Source of the DNA: Ptychodera flava
Lineage: Eukaryota > Hemichordata > Enteropneusta > Ptychoderidae
Direction: 5' to 3'
Assembly: GCF_041260155.1 (NCBI RefSeq)
Contig: NC_091947.1
Span: 24,281,615-24,345,614, forward strand
DNA length: 64,000 bases
Every line of letters starts with the position of its first letter. Position 1 is the stretch's first letter. A program made the position numbers and the translations under genes. Below the pieces are notes generated by a model. The model saw only the letters and a program-made list of their open reading frames with translations, did not search any database and had not been told where the DNA came from. Below, in pieces: positions 57,201-64,000 of this stretch.

Positions 57201-60200
57201 TACATTGCCCCTGAATATGATAAATGCTGTATTATATCAGATATACTGATACTGGGAGAATAAAGAACATAATTCAACATGGACATTTCAAGAGAAAATA
57301 TTATTTCATTAACACCAAGTTCAGGGTCATCAACTTGGTGAATGGAAAGCAAAAGCGTAAATTTTGGTTTTGATGTGTCCAACACCACAACGGTGCATTT
57401 GATCAGCCAACTTGAAAGTGCATACAGTATACAGTATGTGTCATAAAAAATAGAGTACTGTTTTTGTTTGATGATGTTCTGAAAACAACAGAAATGTACC
57501 ATGAATTGCTTCGATAATTGCATGTCTGTGGCACATGTACTACGTCAACAACATTATGTACTGTTTTTGAAAGATGCGATGCGTATGAAATTGCAAAGTA
57601 TAAAGTAAGAGAAAGTATGAAAGAGAGTTAGAGAGAAGGCTTTACCGAAGGAGAAAACAAAGATGGACTGGAAAACTCAGCAAAAGTCTGAATGAAAATG
57701 AAAACATGAAAAGTGTGTGGGTGTGAGGAAAAAGTAAAGAAAATATATGAGAACATATGCTATGGATATCATGCAAGCAATGTCAGGTAACTTTACATGT
57801 CACTTCAGGGTAATGCTTAACATGTCAGAGTTTTGTCAGTGCGTTTTAATTTTGGGATTTGTAATCACGAGTTCATAAATATCTTAACTTTCCTTATACT
57901 GTAGGTGAAACTAGTCACTGTCTTAAATCTAAATGTTAACACAACAATATTAATACAAACTTAAACATAGAACAGTAAACTGAAGATTATTGGTCTAATG
58001 CTGAATTCCTGAGACCCACGATGCCTTCCTTGTGTGGTTGCTTGCTGCGCATACATATTAAATGAATACTTCATCTGTTTTGATACAATTGATTGTGAAT
58101 TTGATCACTTTTCCTGTATCCTTCTTCAATGTACAAATGTGCCTGCAGTATAACACTGATTGATATTTCCTTGAAAAGAAATTCAAAGAAAAGTACTTCC
58201 ACTAACGCAACATATGCAAAGTAAAACCATTGTAAAATCTTCTTTTTTTTTCTCGCAAAGAGCTAAGTCACTGATGTCTTCTTGTCATCGTGTAATGTTA
58301 CAGATTCAAATGAGTGTAGAAACACATCAGACATACCTCTACTAGTTTGTCGGCATGTTCTTGGAAAACGCCCGCATACTCTTCAACTTCCTTGACATTG
58401 CCACTCTTGGCAGCTTCAATCAGCACAAGCAGCGGAAGATTGGTTTCCAGGAAAGAGTCGGAAATGTGATCCACCACGGCCTTACGCAGCTGTTGAAAGT
58501 AAAGTATAGCATGAGATGGAATTTTCAACTTGGGATAGTCATGGACTATATCTCATAAATTCGATCATGCATACATGTACCTTCCAAGCCACCTTTTTGT
58601 AAGTTTAACCCGTTTGAACCAGTCCCATTGTTTTCAATGCTAACGTTGGATCTCTAGAGAGGGAAATGGGGTGAAACCGTTAAGAAATAAACTGACCAAT
58701 CAACTGCAGTTTTACAAGATTGCTACACATTGCCATGGTCAAAGCTTCTGTATGTGCATGCAGGTTGCAATGGTGTACATGAGTTCTAGTACTCAGGGCT
58801 TTTCCAACAGTAAAGGGGAAATTCAATAAATGTATGTCATGTCTACATATAACTGGCATGACAGATTTATTGAAAAGGCTGTATTGGTAGCTGTTTTATC
58901 TATCTAGCTATGACGATTCCTCTGACACCATGCAGCACTTACCTGTCGACGCAAATCTCGTGTTTTCTTGAACATTCTTTCAATTGCTCTGTCAAGTGGG
59001 TCTGTTCTTTCTTTACGTCCAGCCTATAAAAATATTACAATCCCATTGGAAAAATTAACAACAATGAAAAGACATGTCTGCACTTTTTTCAGCTTGTTCA
59101 TGTTTAGACAACAGTGATATAGAGCACGATGACACAGTAACATCGCAAAGTTGTCACATTTTAGATACGTACTGCTAAACTGATTATGAACAAAGCTAAA
59201 AAAAAATTATATCACAATCCCGCCATCACGAACTATGATTATATCACATTGAGGGACAATGATTATTTATCAATGTGAACTGAGGTTCGTGGTCATTTGT
59301 CAGATCAAAATATGTAAACACTACTTATGAATACACTTTCTATAAATGAATACTATCACATCCAAGGCAAGCATTAAATGTTAAATAAAATATGATGATG
59401 CTGTACAGATATCGTGCCAAAATCTTTGCATTAAAATGTAACTCTCTACTCAGCTTTACAGTCCATCTTGACATTTTGCTACACTGGTGTAAAATTATGA
59501 TAATACCTTCTAAAAAACTTACCATGTGATTTACAGAAAAATTGTGACACAATAATATGAGGGAAACCTAAGTGCAAGTTGAAGACAAAAGTGACTCAAA
59601 ACTGTAGATAAATGTGTCATGTCGTTTAAACTCACACAAGACATATATTCAGACAGGAGATCCTGCAAAGCCTGTCTGACGTTGTTACATTCTGCAATAA
59701 TTCTTTCCCTGGTGTCATCTCTGGTGCAGGACGAGTCGGCCATCAATGCAGCCGCACTGATGATTCCTTCAAGCTTCTCCTCCAGTGATGGTCTGGTACG
59801 TTTCTCCTTGTAATCTGCTGGACTCATCAGGACTTCTCTCTGTAGGTGTAGCAGAAAGACCGTGAATTTGATGACAATGCTTTACATCACATATATTGCA
59901 TCATAAAATATGTTGATGTTCAAATTATAAAACCCAATAGGATATTGGTTACTGTACATCATTGCATTACAAAGTCAGATACATGTTAAATGTACATTTC
60001 TAATGTATCTTGGCATACATACATGTACATACAAGTACATGTAGGCATGGACTTCATGGACAAATTTTGTGATGAGATTCACAGGACAGCAAATGATATT
60101 GAAAAGGATCCAGTTCCGTAACAGGTACAAATGGCTTTAGTTAAAATCTGATTGTATGTTACAAATGTAGTTAAGTTGAATTATAACATGGATGTTACCA

Positions 60201-63200
60201 AACTCTGTGACACAGATCAGAGATTATTCAACTAATCAAATGCAACAGCACATTAGTGAATATGAAAATTACAGCATGCATAAATGTGATAATTATCTGT
60301 GACAATCCGACAATATTTTGCGATTCCATTACACTGTAGTATACCTGATTTCAAGTACTTGACATGGCTGTTGGTAATGGCGGTCCATCTGAAATTGGCT
60401 GGATAGTTGCTGGTATTTTCTCTTAAGTGAATGATACTTACCATGTTATATCATTACTGCATATGCAGTTCTCATTATCATAACAACAAAGACTGGCAGT
60501 GAACACTGATTATTGATTGTAATATGGAAACAACCTGATATTGCTATTCTAGGGTACTTTGCCTTGCAAATTAATAAGCTCAAACAGCTTGAACAGTTCT
60601 TCAGTGAAAGTTGAAATCGTTTACGATTTACTCATTTCCATGGGTGCACCTAACGTTGGAAATGCAAGTTCAAAACAATGATCACTTGTAATTGTGTTTT
60701 CTCTGCATGTTTAGTGAAGTGGGCAATTTCTGCCCCATTCATCAAAATTAAGGGGCAAACTTGACATTTGAGGGGGCAGTATTATTTAATGCTTACTAAT
60801 GACATTAAACAACATATCCTATCAAAACATGAACATAAAATGGCACTAGTCTCCATGGAGACTGAAGCACAACTATGTCCTTTACTGTGTTTTCTTTTCG
60901 GTGCGTCCACTCCATGTTATGCACGTCACCAAAATTGAACGAAAAGCGATATTTTGTCTTTTCCGGGAGAATATTCTGAATAGAAATAACAGCAAATTCA
61001 CAGTTCACTACACTATGCGTTTGAATCACCACCATATGGGCGTATTTGCTTGCTGTGTTTTGTGCGCGATTTTCGCGCAGTCAGTAACTTTTAAAGGGCA
61101 GAAAATGGTTCGAAATGCGCAATTTGCGCAATCGCGCAGTGGAGAGAAAACCCTGTTGTAATTATTTTATTTTGGAAAATTTGCACAAATACTGTATTTA
61201 AATCAAGGGCAGGAGATTTGATAAATTATTTGTCAAATCGTATGTCACTTTAGGTGTAGGGTTGTCAGAAGATTCAGTAAGTATCTGCCTGCCCTCAAAT
61301 GAATTGAGACTGCCAGTTACATTGTGTGCACCCTGAGAAAATTCACATACTGACTGTTTTATACATGCCATTCTGCACCCGTACACACACGGACAAATTT
61401 CACTCACATCAAGTTCTTCCAGGGCCGCTGCCAATTCTCCGGGTCCTGCCAGGGACACATCTGGCTCAGATTTGCCCGTGGCCTGTGCAACATCTGATAT
61501 CGTGTTCACAGCATCACTCAACTGTTTAATAACATACTCTTTGTTTTCTCTGGCCGCGGCCACTTCAGGATGGCGGATGTATGCCTGCAATAGATAGATT
61601 TTGAAGTTATGGACATTTGTGTTGAGACATCTGTTTTGTATAGATTCAATGGATTTGGTGTTTTATTACATATTCTGTACTTACTTTAATTGGTTTCACA
61701 TTGATTTAATGTTATTGCAACCAGTAAAGTATATAATTAACCTCTCCTAGACTAAATCATTCAAAATCAGAATAAATATTAACACACCAAGAAGACAGAC
61801 TATTGAATTATAGTAATTAAAAATATTCACTATTGTGCCAAGGCAGTAAAATCACTATGCATGGTTATGCATGTATCAGCAACACGCCCTGAATAATGTT
61901 TGTTTGTGATTTTAGATGTCTTAAAATCATTGACAGTTCTGTTACTTGTGAGAAAGTTTGTTTTGGACACTTTTATGCTTTACTGGTTTTAATCAGCTCG
62001 ACTTGATGGTAAACGCTGAACCTGGCAGGAAATGAGTTAACGAACGTCCAGTGCCATTTTGACCTGCTTCAGTAACAGACTGGAGGCAAACAAGTTATCA
62101 AAGCATTTTTTTGAGTAAACTGGGATAGGGTCATTTGAAAGGGTCGTGTCAGGTCAGCTTGCCTTATGCAATGTAGATTGGGAACCATCTAGCATTACAA
62201 AATGGTAACAGTGTTAATAACTATACACACGGACCACCTGGATTGGGAAACAGCTGAATGCCCTAAGGAACACACTGTCACTGTAATTGCACAGTACATA
62301 TATATGTCAAGCTACAGTCAAAATTTAATATCTGTTGAGAGTAGAGTTGAATTAAGAGCCTTACATCATGAAACTCTCTTAAACATGATATTCAGAGCTT
62401 CAATTGCTTTCAATAATTAAGACAGTACAAGACTCAATCTCACATATATTCATAAAATGTTCTTAATATGACCGTAAAATATAATTTTCATGTTATGCTT
62501 ATTTGAAAAATTGTAAGGGATTTGGATGAAATTGAAACCTAAACACAATATATTCTGAATCTTCCTCTTCTTTCTTAAATCCACTTCAATTTACAAAAGG
62601 AGATGAGTCTAGACTTGATAAAGTGAATCCAAATGAGCAATGTCCACAAGCCAGTACGGTGGGAGTTTCCTTATGGTGGCAAAATGCAGTATTTCAAAGC
62701 TCATAGACTACAATTGTCAGGCTACAATGCATTAATTATCTGTAACAGTAAATATTTTTTCATTCGAGATACCTCTGGCTCTACCTATCATCAGCATTTC
62801 ACCCATAAACTGTGGGCAAACACACAGTGAAATCTCATAGGTCAGCAAGGCAAGCATGACAGTACATCTCCGTTTTCACTCAATATTATATAGTTTTGAT
62901 ATGATACTTTTACAGCTATATTTAATCACAAAGGTAATTTCCGGTTTATATCAGAAGCTATTTGGCTGCCTGCCCTACACTGTGAGGGAATCTGGCTCAG
63001 AGCCCTTTGATCTCAAAGCCTCAGAGAGCTTGGAGATCTGAGGCTCTTAAAAGTCAACTCTACCATCTGTTGAGGCATATTTCATGCTATATTTATCTAT
63101 AATTTGCATTAACAAAATTAAAAACATTCCTTGTGAAACATATCTGTCGAATTTGTAGCAAATGCCTTCTCTTACAGCACTATAAAAAGTGAAGTTTTCA

Positions 63201-63786
63201 AAGTGATAAAATACCAAAAGTTACCTTTGATGATGTAAGGAGAACATTTCCGTGTTTTTGAAGGTCAGCTCTGGCTGCTGCCAGTTTTTCACGATGGCCA
63301 GCATCTTTCAGATCCTGTAGTAATTAATAAAAAGTTCCTAGCATTTGTCTATATGAAGCATCAGTTTCAGACTTAAAACTCTACAACTCTTTAAAAATTT
63401 GAAGCGAGTGATGTTGTACAAAATTATTTGGACAATAGTTTTTAAGTTAGTAAGAAATGGAAACCACCAGTAAAATGACAACATGTGTATAATTTCTCAA
63501 TGTATGGTTGTTCTATGGATAAAGATAAACATCGATTCTCTTGGTCAGCCATATGCAATACACTACATCATTGAACAAAAGCTTTGACAAAATAAATTTT
63601 TAACACTTGGGACAAAATATAGTTCTCCATTCTTGAGAAGAGTCAAAGACTTGAATATTCACTTACCGCCTGTCTGCTTCCTGTCAACTTGTTTAGTTTA
63701 CTTGCATCTTCAGCGTATGCCTTGAATTTATTTGCAAGTTCTTGTTCACTGCGTGCATCTCTTATGTTTCTCAAGTCAGCCTCCAC
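45098..63786 (-). CDS. CTNNA-like: Alpha-catenin, 5'-incomplete, with a 661-residue linker insert
   Basis: Seventeen exons (63667-63786 down to 45098-45268) join in consistent phases to 1411 codons including the stop. Alpha-catenin ties cadherin-beta-catenin complexes to F-actin at adherens junctions and is tension-sensitive. Seen here: the end of the N-terminal four-helix region, the M region with the vinculin-binding helix (ECNNVRQALQDLLSEY), M2-M3, an acidic linker, and the actin-binding domain (WDDTGNDIIIMAKQMCMIMM, LQRIALYCHQLNICSKVKA). The tail is WKMKAPDKKPLVKRE. Presence of that tail and overall similarity favour alpha-catenin over vinculin. The beta-catenin-binding start lies beyond the window. 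Two additions are unusual: a 661-residue exon between M region and actin-binding domain, and an 18-residue microexon near the C-terminus. The full protein would be roughly 1570 residues against about 900 normally. The gene is convergent with the receptors. Confidence 0.96.
45618..45737 (-). CDS. CTNNA-like: Alpha-catenin window exon 16
   Basis: Forty codons, LDSATSLIQAAKNLMSAVVQ, then TVKASYVASTKYSRHGGSVK. Acceptor TTTCAG, donor GTAGGT. This is the last helix of the actin-binding domain. Confidence 0.97.
45834..45887 (-). CDS. CTNNA-like: Alpha-catenin window exon 15: 54-nt microexon
   Basis: Eighteen codons, ISSNDKHNTASEQLWASK, phase 0 at both ends, with acceptor ATCCCAG and donor GTATGA. 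Ordinary alpha-catenin runs from GELVVSG straight into DSA.SLIQAA, so this is an added segment that can be skipped without changing frame. Expression is not proven. Confidence 0.7.
45888..48162 (-). other. Alpha-catenin intron, 2.3 kb
   Basis: No further exon with splice sites and homology is recognised. No repeat family named elsewhere in this window is apparent. Confidence 0.5.
48163..48403 (-). CDS. CTNNA-like: Alpha-catenin window exon 14 (actin-binding domain core)
   Basis: 241 nt: GRGPLKTTMDVIHAARRIA, KLARTIADMCPDSTSKDDL and LQRIALYCHQLNICSKVKA, ending SGELVVSA before donor GTAAGT, phase 0. Very close to known alpha-catenins. Confidence 0.97.
48404..49314 (-). other. Alpha-catenin intron with a possible DNA-transposon relic
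   Basis: 48663-48951 runs from AGGGTTCATACACTC to GCAGACAACCCT and holds ATTCATTTTCAAGGACTTT and AAGACTTTCCAGG, resembling short non-autonomous elements with AGGGTT/AACCCT ends. Inverted ends are short, so the call is weak. Confidence 0.35.
49315..49499 (-). CDS. CTNNA-like: Alpha-catenin window exon 13 (start of actin-binding domain)
   Basis: 185 nt, EILAQFTEAEKQQIQIQVEE, then QWDDTGNDIIIMAKQMCMI and MMEMTDFT. Acceptor TTCTTCAG, donor GTGAGG, ending in a split Arg codon. It matches the alpha-catenin region AIMAQLPQEQK...WDDSGNDIIVLAKQM. Confidence 0.97.
49633..49760 (-). mobile_element. LINE 3' tail fragment in alpha-catenin intron
   Basis: An AATAATAAT run is followed by GTGCATTATACAAGAAGTC, like the 3' ends of CR1-type LINEs on the minus strand. 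Too short for coding motifs. Confidence 0.4.
50016..50349. mobile_element. Intact palindromic TTAA MITE (334 bp)
   Basis: TTAAAGGGATAAAGTTGGCC at the left end is mirrored by GGCCGACTCTGTCCCTTGAA at the right. The two arms are inverted copies almost to the centre (near 50183), so it can fold as one long hairpin. It lies 107 bp downstream of the 661-residue exon of alpha-catenin. Second copy at 37496-38688. Confidence 0.85.
50457..52438 (-). CDS. CTNNA-like: Alpha-catenin window exon 12: 661-residue Pro-rich and octapeptide-repeat insert
   Basis: A 1982-nt exon (acceptor CTGACAG after a pyrimidine-rich tract, donor GTAATT) with one open frame in phase with both neighbours. Residues 1-74 are basic and SP/TP-rich; 75-135 and 136-194 are two copies of a module (DLT.LDMS.ILSWA, then LDFDF, FEKQKSNT, KRDKVPP); 195-330 are rich in PPPPP, SP and contain PPSY (293-296); 393-609 are 27 tandem octapeptides such as LVGPDGRP; 610-661 are a charged tail (GWQKFDP...TRE). 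Ordinary alpha-catenins have a short linker here. It could be a flexible spacer with SH3/WW/EVH1-type ligands plus a beta-rich repeat; no function is known to me. It may be alternatively used. Confidence 0.86.
50613..51263 (-). repeat. CTNNA-like: 27 tandem octapeptide (24-nt) repeats inside alpha-catenin exon 12
   Basis: 651 nt encode 217 residues: 26 units of eight and one of nine. The consensus is two hydrophobics, two variable positions, D/E/Q/N, Gly, Arg/Lys, Pro. Two registers alternate: Gly at position 6 (LVGPDGRP type) and Gly at position 7 (IMIDPQGR type), giving a higher-order period of 16 or 24 residues. DNA units differ widely at third positions, so this is an old repeat kept by selection rather than a fresh expansion. 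Confidence 0.9.
51858..52217 (-). repeat. CTNNA-like: Tandem duplication of a module of about 60 residues in exon 12
   Basis: Copies at 52035-52217 (61 residues) and 51858-52034 (59 residues) share S-x-DLT-x-LDMS, ILSWA, DKTK, LDFDF, FEKQKSNT and KRDKVPP. The first has an extra F-G pair in the DFDF stretch. Coding bases are still similar, so the duplication is younger than the octapeptide array. Confidence 0.88.
52439..53458 (-). other. Alpha-catenin intron before the large insert exon
   Basis: 1.0 kb with no additional exon seen. The part next to the acceptor is pyrimidine-rich on the minus strand over about 70 bases, a strong splice-acceptor context. Confidence 0.5.
53459..53510 (-). CDS. 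CTNNA-like: Alpha-catenin window exon 11 (acidic linker)
   Basis: 52 nt encoding DDDEDLPSDADELYDDS plus one base; acceptor ACTAG, donor GTGAGT. It takes the place of the acidic EELDDSDFETED-like linker of other alpha-catenins. Its end phase fits only the following 1982-nt exon, not the one after it. Confidence 0.85.
53687..53838 (-). CDS. CTNNA-like: Alpha-catenin window exon 10 (end of M region)
   Basis: 152 nt encoding VMPRFAREVENSVDAL, then DDNEFMDAAKMVYDGVREI and RRAVLVNR, ending in phase 0 before GTAAGA. Matches the alpha-catenin block ENEFIDASRLVYDGIRDIRKAVL. Confidence 0.96.
53962..54130. mobile_element. 169-bp MITE with CAGTGTGCCCTCTAA ends
   Basis: Starts CAGTGTGCCCTCTAAC and ends TTAGAGGGCACACTG, perfect inverted repeats of 15 bp. 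The interior is AT-rich with AGTCA-type repeats. It is in an alpha-catenin intron. No clear target duplication. Confidence 0.75.
54131..54990 (-). other. Alpha-catenin intron, 860 bases
   Basis: AT-rich, with no exon or repeat end recognised. Confidence 0.4.
54991..55191 (-). CDS. CTNNA-like: Alpha-catenin window exon 9 (M3)
   Basis: Completes the split codon as Glu and continues KHILEDVSKCNEALRERD, then SGAIRGRSSRVCHVVESEM to SLRDQ plus one base. 201 nt; acceptor CTGTAG, donor GTAAGA. Not apparent as a single long ORF but clear by splice sites and homology. Confidence 0.95.
55192..55861 (-). other. Alpha-catenin intron with a degenerate tandem-family fragment
   Basis: Sequence at about 55540-55760 (AAGTTTTAAAGCAATATCGG, then ACCAAATTTCAAAGCAATCAG) resembles the 145-bp units of 21181-23294. 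No exon is seen. Confidence 0.4.
55862..56018 (-). CDS. CTNNA-like: Alpha-catenin window exon 8 (M3)
   Basis: VINAARILAARPRSKAALDN to DEITTLDDFLAVS plus one base (157 nt). Acceptor CACCAG, donor GTAATA. Confidence 0.96.
56516..56608 (-). CDS. CTNNA-like: Alpha-catenin window exon 7
   Basis: Thirty-one codons, VANLACSMSQNEEGVKYV to LENLCPQ. Acceptor TTCAG, donor GTACAG. Confidence 0.96.
56609..58336 (-). other. Alpha-catenin intron, 1.7 kb
   Basis: No additional exon or repeat family recognised. Confidence 0.4.
58337..58489 (-). CDS. CTNNA-like: Alpha-catenin window exon 6 (M2)
   Basis: Fifty-one codons, LRKAVVDHISDSFLETNLP to HADKLVE, highly conserved with alpha-catenins. Acceptor CAACAG, donor GTATGT. 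Confidence 0.97.
58943..59023 (-). CDS. CTNNA-like: Alpha-catenin window exon 5
   Basis: Twenty-seven codons, AGRKERTDPLDRAIERM to TRDLRRQ; acceptor TTATAG, donor GTAAGT. Matches the AGRKERSD..TRDLRRQ segment of alpha-catenin. Confidence 0.95.
59636..59839 (-). CDS. CTNNA-like: Alpha-catenin window exon 4 (M1, vinculin-binding helix)
   Basis: Sixty-eight codons from REVLMSPADY to LLSEYMSC. It carries RPSLEEKLEGIISAAALMAD and the helix ECNNVRQALQDLLSEY, which in known alpha-catenins is exposed under tension to bind vinculin; nearly all core residues are kept. Donor GTGAGT. Confidence 0.96.
59840..61407 (-). other. Alpha-catenin intron with a GCGC-rich transposon-like end
   Basis: 61061-61157 contains GTGCGCGATTTTCGCGCAG, GCGCAATTTGCGCAATCGCG and ends AAACCCTG, like the terminus of a DNA transposon; no opposite end was found. 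The rest has no recognised feature. Confidence 0.35.
61408..61584 (-). CDS. CTNNA-like: Alpha-catenin window exon 3 (end of N domain)
   Basis: Fifty-nine codons: AYIRHPEVAAARENKEYV..., then AQATGKSEPDVSLAGPGEL and LEELD. The region corresponding to the Gly-rich hinge of vertebrate alpha-catenin reads SLAGPG here. Donor GTGAGT. Confidence 0.93.
61585..63224 (-). other. Alpha-catenin intron, 1.6 kb
   Basis: No additional exon or named repeat seen. Confidence 0.4.
63225..63314 (-). CDS. CTNNA-like: Alpha-catenin window exon 2
   Basis: Thirty codons beginning DLKDAGHREKLAAAR and ending LLTSSK; acceptor CTACAG, donor GTAACT. It matches the alpha-catenin ELKDVGHRD..AAAR block. Confidence 0.93.
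63667..63786 (-). CDS. CTNNA-like: Alpha-catenin window exon 1 (distal N-terminal domain)
   Basis: Forty codons, phase 0 at both ends, from VEADLRNIRDARSEQEL to LTGSRQA. It follows acceptor ATACAG and precedes donor GTAAGT. Aligns with the alpha-catenin stretch after VYKLLVQLK. Earlier exons are off the window. Confidence 0.93.
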
Positions 63787-64000
63787 CTGTATAAAGTGAG
63801 AACACCAGCTGTTATAATGAGCATTGTACATGAAATACCAAGAAGCAGAAGAAGCATAGCACTGAAACTTTATTTGATAAAATGCACGATTACTTTAGCT
63901 TTTAGAATCTAAGCAACTTTATATATAAAAAAATAAAAAAATTCACAAACTCTCTACATCACATTGCATGTGCAGTTGCATTATCACAGAGTTATTAACA
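63787..64000 (-). other. Alpha-catenin intron, continuing beyond the window
   Basis: Follows acceptor ATACAG of window exon 1 on the minus strand. The exons for the beta-catenin-binding N-terminus must lie past position 64000. Confidence 0.6.

Noticed and set aside
45098..63786. Vinculin or alpha-catulin as identity of the minus-strand gene
   Set aside because: The M-region blocks, WDDTGNDIIIMAKQM and the WKMKAPDKKPLVKRE tail match alpha-catenin much better.

Overview
The window is animal genomic DNA: AT-rich, with split genes whose exons are joined by GT-AG introns, a conserved adherens-junction gene, rhodopsin-like receptors and a dense load of LINE, Ty3-type, Penelope-like and short DNA-transposon copies. 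The repeat content and the alpha-catenin sequence suggest a marine invertebrate, possibly a deuterostome such as an acorn worm, lancelet or echinoderm. I cannot fix the species from sequence alone.

Left part (about 1.7-37 kb). A segment carrying a four-exon class A GPCR gene is present twice in the same orientation. Unit A is about 1669-19085 and unit B about 24598-36955. Receptor A (exons 5414-18842) encodes 392 residues and receptor B (exons 29681-36697) 391. Both keep the same intron positions and phases, and both look intact. A third copy of only the upstream/promoter region lies near 38.93-39.7 kb with no receptor exons after it. Comparing the units gives empty-site evidence for several insertions: a Ty3-type LTR element with ACATT/ACGTT target duplications and a LINE tail in unit A, and a 410-bp TA-flanked hairpin MITE in unit B. 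Between and around the units lie a 2.1-kb array of about 145-bp tandem units, two TTAA-flanked MITE families, a nested CAGGGCTCG-ended element, LINE and Penelope-like fossils, and microsatellites.

Right part (45.1-63.8 kb, minus strand, convergent with the receptors). Seventeen exons of an alpha-catenin gene run from the window's right end to a stop codon at 45098. They cover the distal N-terminal, M and actin-binding regions; the beta-catenin-binding 5' exons lie beyond position 64000. All splice phases agree and the summed exons give exactly 1411 codons including the stop.

The most striking feature is a 1982-nt exon (50457-52438). It splices a 661-residue segment into the linker between the M region and the actin-binding domain. 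The segment is Pro/Ser/Thr-rich, contains a duplicated module of about 60 residues and a PPSY motif, and then has 27 consecutive octapeptides of the form hydrophobic-hydrophobic-x-x-D-G-R-P. With the 54-nt microexon near the C-terminus, this makes a much longer alpha-catenin than the usual roughly 900 residues. I do not know this insert from any described alpha-catenin.
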